NCBI GenBank assembly: GCA_001689535.1
Contig: LUJP01000065.1
Location: 400 to 63,356 of the forward strand
Origin: Bacteroidales bacterium M5
GTDB taxonomy: Bacteria; Bacteroidota; Bacteroidia; Bacteroidales; Muribaculaceae
DNA length: 62,957 bases
Direction: 5' to 3'
Position 1 is the first letter of the stretch, and every line of letters begins with the position of its first letter. Shown in pieces: positions 58,195 to 62,957 of the stretch. The notes under the pieces were generated by a model. That model was not told the origin of the DNA, made no database searches, and saw only the letters and a list, made by a program, of their open reading frames with translations. The translations under genes were made by a program, and so were the position numbers.

Positions 58195-58827
58195 TCATTT
58201 TTTAAGGCTTTCGAGATGATCAATGTCGATGGATGCGATGGAATCATAAATCTCGTCGGCCAGTCCCTGCAGACGTTCCGCAGGATAAGTGGTGGCAATG
58301 CCTATGACGGTGGCACCGGATGCTCTTCCGGCTTTCAGACCCTGAAGCGAGTCCTCGAACACAAAACAATCCTCGGGACTATAGCCAAGCCGGGAAGCAG
58401 CCAGCAGATATCCTTGGGGATCAGGCTTGGAGCGCGTAACCATCGAAGCATCTATAATGCAGTCGAACGCCTGGCGCATCCAGGGCTGCTGCCGGTAAAG
58501 CTCGGCCATCTTGGAGCTGTCGCTGCTCGTGACAAGAGCTATGCCGAAACCTCTTCCTCTCAGTTGCTCAAGAAAATCACGTGCGCCATCATAGGGGGTA
58601 AACACCATATTGTCCTGAAACTCCTTTATGCGTCTTACAATCTCTTCATGCAGACTTTCCGGAAAATCCTTCAGAATCATAGGAAGGGTGGTGCCCTTTA
58701 TACGCATGGCATAGTCGGGATAGCCGGTGGGATATTCACGGTCTATCTCAGTCCAGAATTTGCTATAAGTGGATTCGCTGTCTATAAGCACACCGTCGAG
58801 ATCGAAAAGAGCTGCATATCGTTTCAT
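58195..58827 (-). CDS. HAD-family phosphatase, beta-phosphoglucomutase-like
   Basis: A 210-residue HAD hydrolase of the beta-phosphoglucomutase/YcjU-like subgroup. Motif I is ALFDLDGVLIDSEST (catalytic Asp10 and Asp12), motif II is LVTSSDSSK, and motifs III/IV are KPDPQGYLLAASRLG and CFVFEDSLQGLKAGRASG. The helical cap between residues 17 and 85 fits a sugar-phosphate enzyme. The exact substrate is not readable. It has its own promoter and lies upstream of the efflux operon on the same strand, so read-through into it is possible. Confidence 0.88.
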   Translation of the reverse strand: MKRYAALFDLDGVLIDSESTYSKFWTEIDREYPTGYPDYAMRIKGTTLPMILKDFPESLHEEIVRRIKEFQDNMVFTPYDGARDFLEQLRGRGFGIALVTSSDSSKMAELYRQQPWMRQAFDCIIDASMVTRSKPDPQGYLLAASRLGYSPEDCFVFEDSLQGLKAGRASGATVIGIATTYPAERLQGLADEIYDSIASIDIDHLESLKK

Positions 58828-58851
58828 AACATCATATCTTTATTTCCGCCC

Positions 58852-58881
58852 CAAAGTTACAAAATTCCCCCGACCCGCCAA
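58852..58881 (-). promoter_or_regulatory. Promoter of the HAD phosphatase gene
   Basis: Leftward, TTG (58879-58881), a 19-base spacer and TAACTTTG (58852-58859) form a full Bacteroidota promoter, 24 bases before the ATG. Confidence 0.75.
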
Positions 58882-58931
58882 TCGCCATGACCTTTGTGAG
58901 TGAGGAACTACGGGATTACGCTGAATTTTGC

Positions 58932-58939
58932 TAATTTTG
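58932..58939 (+). promoter_or_regulatory. -7 box for the MATE gene
   Basis: TAATTTTG matches the -7 consensus. It lies 64 bases before the MATE ATG at 59004. No TTG is found at standard spacing. Confidence 0.5.
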
Positions 58940-59003
58940 CAGTGACTTATGGGAGCACAAAACCGGGTGGTAATGTGTTAACATAATAAATTATTGTGAA
59001 TTT

Positions 59004-60410
59004 ATGTCTGCTGCTTCCCCTTCTTCGCCTATGGAGCTCGGCTCCAAATCCGTCAGCAAACTTCTGGTCCAGTATTCCGTACCTGCCATAATAGCAAGCG
59101 TGGCTACCTCGCTTTACAACATTATAGACAGCATTTTCATTGGCAGAGGTGTTGGCCCCATGGCTATCGCGGGCCTGGCCATCACGTTTCCTCTGATGAA
59201 CCTGGTGATAGCGTTCTGTATGCTGGTAGCCGTGGGAGGGGCCACGATATCCTCCATATTCCTGGGACAGAAAAACATTTCGAGGGCCACAGATGTGGTA
59301 AACAATGTTTTTGTGCTCTGTCTGATTCACTCATTCGTATTCGGTGGAATCACACTGATTTTTCTTGACGAGATTCTCACTTTCTTCGGAGCCACACCTG
59401 AAACCCTTCCGTACGCTAAGGAATTCATGCAGGTGATTCTGTATGGCACCCCCATAGCTTTTGTATTCATAGGCTTGAACAATATAATGCGAGCCACCGG
59501 TTATCCGGCCCGCGCCATGATCTCGGCACTTCTTTCGGTAGGCGTCAACATCATTCTTGCCCCGATTTTCATCTTTGTGCTCGACTGGGGAATCAGAGGG
59601 GCGGCCTTCGCTACCGTCTGCGGTCAGACCGCAGCTTTTATCTGGGTAATGGCCCATTTCCTTTCAAAGAAGAGCTTCATCCATTTCCAACGTGGCAACA
59701 AATGGCTCACGCCTATGATTATAAAGCGCATATATGCAATCGGCCTCTCCCCGTTTCTGATGAATATCTGTGCATGTATAGTGGTGGTATTCATCAACAA
59801 GGCTTTACTTGATTACGGAGGAGCCGACGGTAATATGGCCATAGGCGCATACGGCATTCTCAACCGCACCACGATGTTTTTCGTGATGATTGTGTTCGGC
59901 GTCACACAGGGCATGCAGCCTATTCTGGGATTCAACTATGGCGCGAAAAATTTCCAGCGCGTACGCCACACCCTCAGCATAGGTATATGGCTGGGAGTGG
60001 CGATAACCACCACCGGATGGATTCTCACTGAATTCTGGCCCGGTATCATAGCCCGGCTTTTCACAGTCGACCCTACACTTATCGCCATATCGGAGCGTGG
60101 ATTCAGGATATACTTTATATTCTATCCTCTTGTGGGATGCCAGATTGTGATTCAGAATTACTTCCAGTCGGTGGGACGTCCCAAAATCTCGATTTTCCTC
60201 TCTCTTACCCGTCAGCTTATATTCCTGCTCCCCTTCCTTATGATTTTTCCGAAACGTTTCGGAATCGACGGAGTGTGGGGCGCGATGTCGGCCTCCGATG
60301 CAATTGCTTTCTTATTTGCTATTGTAACACTCATTATCACGAACCGACGTCAGAACAAACATATAGATAATACTCCAGCCAATGATAACCCAGCTCCAGC
60401 TTCAGCTTGA
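59004..60410 (+). CDS. MATE-family efflux transporter
   Basis: A 468-residue transporter with 12 predicted helices, exporting drugs or metabolites against Na+ or H+. The first helix region SKLLVQYSVPAIIASVATSLYNIIDSIFIG and the internal-repeat marks GPMAIAGLAITFPLMNLV, GAYGILNRTTMFFVMIVFGVTQGMQPILGFNYGAKNF are typical of the MepA/DinF-like branch. The substrate is unknown. Its last 29 bases overlap the start of the FAD-oxidoreductase frame. Confidence 0.92.
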   Translation: MSAASPSSPMELGSKSVSKLLVQYSVPAIIASVATSLYNIIDSIFIGRGVGPMAIAGLAITFPLMNLVIAFCMLVAVGGATISSIFLGQKNISRATDVVNNVFVLCLIHSFVFGGITLIFLDEILTFFGATPETLPYAKEFMQVILYGTPIAFVFIGLNNIMRATGYPARAMISALLSVGVNIILAPIFIFVLDWGIRGAAFATVCGQTAAFIWVMAHFLSKKSFIHFQRGNKWLTPMIIKRIYAIGLSPFLMNICACIVVVFINKALLDYGGADGNMAIGAYGILNRTTMFFVMIVFGVTQGMQPILGFNYGAKNFQRVRHTLSIGIWLGVAITTTGWILTEFWPGIIARLFTVDPTLIAISERGFRIYFIFYPLVGCQIVIQNYFQSVGRPKISIFLSLTRQLIFLLPFLMIFPKRFGIDGVWGAMSASDAIAFLFAIVTLIITNRRQNKHIDNTPANDNPAPASA

Positions 60411-61953
60411 CCCCCGCACGGCATTCACGCCGATGCTCCTCCACGCAGCGGTAAGCACTCACCTGAATGTAGATGCCAACCGTCTGCGCGACGTCGTGAT
60501 CACCCGGCGCTCCATCGATGCTCGTCAACGGAAAATAAAAATTCTGCTGACCCTCAATGTCTATATAGACGAGGCCGCGCCGGAATCACCGATAGCCACT
60601 CCTGTGAATTACTCACCGGTGGCGCCCGACGCCCCGGAATGCATAATTGTAGGCGCGGGGCCGGCCGGACTGTTTGCCGCCCTGGAGCTGATAGAGCTTG
60701 GTATAAAGCCGTTAGTGCTGGAACGCGGCAAGGACGTTGATTCACGCCGTCTCGACATGGCCCGACTGGCAAGAGAGGGAGAGGTTGACCCCGATTCCAA
60801 CTACTGCTTTGGCGAAGGGGGCGCGGGAGCATACTCCGACGGCAAGCTGTATACGCGCAGTAAAAAAAGAGGGCCCGTGGAAAAGGTGCTCAATATATTC
60901 CACCAGCACGGGGCGCAACCTGAAATACTTATCGACGCTCACCCGCACATCGGCACCGACCGACTTCCGGAGGTAATCAAAGCAATGCGCAACACCATCA
61001 TCAGCTGTGGAGGCGAGGTCCGCTTCCAGTCACGAGTGGACGCGCTCACGGTCCGTGACGGGAAGGTAACGGGCGTGCAATGCAACGGCCATAACTTTGA
61101 AGGCCCGGTGATACTGGCCACCGGACACTCCGCGCGCGACGTCTACAGCTTCCTGCTGAATGCCGGCGTGGAACTGAAAGCCAAAGGAATAGCCGTGGGA
61201 GTAAGACTCGAGCATCCCCAGCATCTGATAGACTCCATACAATATCACAACCCGTCGGGACGCGGAAAATATCTCCCCCCCGCCGAATATTCCATGCTTA
61301 CGCGCGTGGACGGCCGCGCCGTCTACTCTTTCTGTATGTGCCCGGGGGGGGTAATAATACCTGCCGCAAGCGCACCGGGACAGATGGTGGTAAACGGCAT
61401 GTCGCCATCCAACCGCGGCACGCGCTGGGCTAATTCAGGAATGGTGGTGGAGATTCTCCCTGAAGACGTGGAGGATATCCATCAGGCCGGAGAACTCAAA
61501 ATGATGAAATTCCAGGAAGATATCGAACATGCTTTTTTTGCGGAATCGGGAGGCACACAGAACGCCCCGGCCCAGCGCATGACCGATTTCGTCGCCGGAA
61601 AAGCATCAAAATCACTTCCGGATACATCGTATGCCCCCGGCATCCACCCCTCGCGACTCGACCAGCTTATCCCCTCTCCAATAGCTTCACGCCTTGCGAG
61701 AGCGTTTGAGGAATTCGGAAGAAAGCACCGTGGATTCCTTTCCTCGGAAGCCGTGCTTATAGGCGACGAGACGCGCACATCCTCCCCCGTAAGAGTCACC
61801 CGCGACAATGCCACGCTTCAGTCTGTAAGCATCGAAGGACTTTATCCCTGCGGCGAGGGCGCGGGATATGCCGGTGGAATAGTGTCGGCGGCGATAGACG
61901 GTATCAACTGCGCCCGAGCGGTGGCCGATAAATTCAAATCCGGCGAGTCATGA
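60382..61953 (+). CDS. FAD-dependent oxidoreductase (COG2509-like)
   Basis: A 523-residue flavoprotein. A short N-terminal domain of about 85 residues precedes the dinucleotide fold CIIVGAGPAGLFAALELIELG (near 89-109). Then come YCFGEGGAGAYSDGKLYTRSKKRG, VILATGHSARDVYSFLLNAG and a late FAD contact GLYPCGEGAGYAGGIVSAAIDGI. This matches the conserved but uncharacterised 'FAD-dependent dehydrogenase' family with NAD(P)H-binding N-terminus. I know no reaction for it. The ATG at 60382 lies inside the MATE gene (29-base overlap in another frame), and it overlaps corA by 4 bases, so three genes are probably coupled. Confidence 0.9.
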   Translation: MITQLQLQLDPRTAFTPMLLHAAVSTHLNVDANRLRDVVITRRSIDARQRKIKILLTLNVYIDEAAPESPIATPVNYSPVAPDAPECIIVGAGPAGLFAALELIELGIKPLVLERGKDVDSRRLDMARLAREGEVDPDSNYCFGEGGAGAYSDGKLYTRSKKRGPVEKVLNIFHQHGAQPEILIDAHPHIGTDRLPEVIKAMRNTIISCGGEVRFQSRVDALTVRDGKVTGVQCNGHNFEGPVILATGHSARDVYSFLLNAGVELKAKGIAVGVRLEHPQHLIDSIQYHNPSGRGKYLPPAEYSMLTRVDGRAVYSFCMCPGGVIIPAASAPGQMVVNGMSPSNRGTRWANSGMVVEILPEDVEDIHQAGELKMMKFQEDIEHAFFAESGGTQNAPAQRMTDFVAGKASKSLPDTSYAPGIHPSRLDQLIPSPIASRLARAFEEFGRKHRGFLSSEAVLIGDETRTSSPVRVTRDNATLQSVSIEGLYPCGEGAGYAGGIVSAAIDGINCARAVADKFKSGES

Positions 61954-62891
61954 TGCAGTTCTTCAAATCCGGACCCCAAGGATTCACTGAAATCAAGGAA
62001 TGTGAGCCGGGATGCTGGATAAACGTGGAAGTACCGGACGACAACGATTTCAGTTTTCTCGTCCACAAGCTCGGCATTCCCGAAACGATGCTCGCCTATA
62101 CCTCCGACATCGAGGAACGGCCGCGCATAGAGCGGGAGGATAACTGGGTGCTCACCATCCTGCGCATTCCCATGCGCAGCCACACATCTTCCGTTCCGTT
62201 CATCACCGTTCCGATAGGTATAATTACCGGCAAGGGTCCCGACGGAGCATCATTTATACTGACCATCTGCTACCATCATACAGAACTTCTGGCTGACTTC
62301 ATAGACCACATGCAAAGAAAATCCATCTGCGTAATAAACGAGCCCCAGTTTATTCTGCGAATGATTTTCTCCGCAGCCTACTGGTATCTTACATACCTAA
62401 AACGAATCAACTCCATGGTTTCGCACGCTGAAAAAGAACTGGAACAGAGTGTGCGCAACCGCGACCTGCTGCAGCTTATGAAAATGCAGAAATCGCTTGT
62501 GTTTTTCAACACCTCGTTACGCGGCAACGAGGTGCTTATAGCGAGAGTGCGCCATGTGTTTTCCGAGTCGGAAATGGATATGGATCTTCTTGACGATGTG
62601 GAAATAGAACTCAAGCAGGCATTGAACACTGTAAGTATCTATTCCGACATCCTCAACTCCACTCTCGATGCCTTTGCTTCAATCATCTCCAACAATGTGA
62701 ATATGATAATGAAGCGCATGACAGCCGTGACCATCGTTCTGATGGTACCCACCGGCATCGCCAGCTTCTATGGCATGAACGTAAATATCGGACTTTCCGG
62801 TTACAAATATGCCTTTTGGATAATAGTGAGTGTCTCAATACTCCTCACCGGCGCTCTCTGTCTGCTTTTGCGCCGATACAAATGGTTCTGA
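61950..62891 (+). CDS. corA: CorA-family magnesium transporter
   Basis: A 313-residue CorA-type divalent-cation channel. The N-terminal cytoplasmic domain leads to a long stalk helix rich in acidic residues (SESEMDMDLLDDVEIELKQAL), followed by two helices at the C-terminus separated by the GMN signature in TGIASFYGMNVNIGL. The last residues (LLLRRYKWF) are basic, as in CorA pentamers. A second ATG at 61953 is in frame. Mg2+ is the likely ion, but Co2+ or Zn2+ export cannot be excluded for some homologues. Confidence 0.92.
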   Translation: MMQFFKSGPQGFTEIKECEPGCWINVEVPDDNDFSFLVHKLGIPETMLAYTSDIEERPRIEREDNWVLTILRIPMRSHTSSVPFITVPIGIITGKGPDGASFILTICYHHTELLADFIDHMQRKSICVINEPQFILRMIFSAAYWYLTYLKRINSMVSHAEKELEQSVRNRDLLQLMKMQKSLVFFNTSLRGNEVLIARVRHVFSESEMDMDLLDDVEIELKQALNTVSIYSDILNSTLDAFASIISNNVNMIMKRMTAVTIVLMVPTGIASFYGMNVNIGLSGYKYAFWIIVSVSILLTGALCLLLRRYKWF

Positions 62892-62931
62892 ACCCATTAG
62901 AGAAATAATAGAAAATGCCAAAAGCCACTTT

Positions 62932-62957
62932 TGAACTGCACCCCAAAAGTTAGACAC
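62932..62957. mobile_element. Possible terminus of an IS3-family element (cut by window end)
   Basis: The last 26 bases begin TGAACTGCACCCC and continue AAAAGTTAGACAC. The pattern TGxACTGCACCC followed by GTTxGAC closely resembles the terminal inverted repeat of IS150-group IS3 elements as I remember it. If correct, the element extends past the window. The transposase is not included, so only the terminus can be claimed. Confidence 0.55.

Noticed and set aside
1..62957. tRNA, rRNA, CRISPR, prophage or toxin-antitoxin loci
   Set aside because: No sequence in the intergenic gaps resembles these; gaps are short and explained by promoters and terminators.

Overview
The window looks like ordinary chromosome from a member of the order Bacteroidales, most like the Muribaculaceae/Bacteroides side of the group. 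Three things support this. Many genes are preceded by the Bacteroidota promoter form TTG/TTTG-N19-21-TAnnTTTG. The gene pairs are typical of the group (folP-dacA; etfB-etfA-acyl-CoA dehydrogenase; holB-AddB-like nuclease-hemW). Arginine synthesis follows the succinyl/acetyl-citrulline route with an N-acylornithine carbamoyltransferase. Genus and species cannot be fixed from the sequence alone. I see no rRNA, tRNA, CRISPR array, prophage or riboswitch. No stretch longer than 300 bases lacks a gene. The only mobile-element trace is what looks like an IS3-family terminus at the right edge (62932-62957).

Layout, left. The end of a pyruvate phosphate dikinase gene (1-150) is followed by a gap holding two long perfect inverted repeats. 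A leftward cluster then runs udk-lptB, three small membrane proteins, an alpha-helical repeat protein, a YjbR/MmcQ protein and a Y-family polymerase (5188 down to 393). nfo diverges from it. hppA, a K+-dependent membrane pyrophosphatase carrying residues I associate with Na+/H+ dual pumps, ends against nfo at a shared bidirectional terminator. Next comes a complete leftward arginine cluster (16618 down to 8471): GNAT acyltransferase, argG, argC, argD, argF', argB, deacylase, argH. Together these convert glutamate, via N-succinyl or N-acetyl intermediates and acyl-citrulline, to arginine. A VanZ-GNAT fusion gene follows.

Middle. Rightward genes are two tandem sodium symporters around a small membrane protein, folP, the c-di-AMP synthase dacA, an acyltransferase, and the NAD-salvage pair pncA-pncB. 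A leftward group encodes a LysO-type lysine exporter split into two genes, plus an aquaporin. Rightward again are a TrpB2-type tryptophan synthase beta, hisS, a Fur-family regulator, purA, a DUF1015 protein, purL and a PurF-like protein whose glutaminase site is destroyed. The electron-transfer flavoprotein/acyl-CoA dehydrogenase operon follows.

Right. holB, an AddB-like nuclease and hemW are followed by rlmH and nadC, which diverge from a palindromic promoter. A leftward seven-gene operon (58103 down to 50320) encodes a membrane-fusion protein, ABC ATPase, two FtsX-type permeases, a TolC-type channel, a receiver-Fis response regulator and its histidine kinase. Its promoter region is packed with dyad repeats. 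The window ends with a HAD phosphatase, a MATE transporter, an FAD oxidoreductase and a CorA transporter.

The items most worth a second look are the PurF paralogue without glutaminase residues, the dyad-rich and apparently leaderless promoter of the efflux operon, the palindromic rlmH/nadC promoter, the split LysO, and the VanZ-GNAT fusion.
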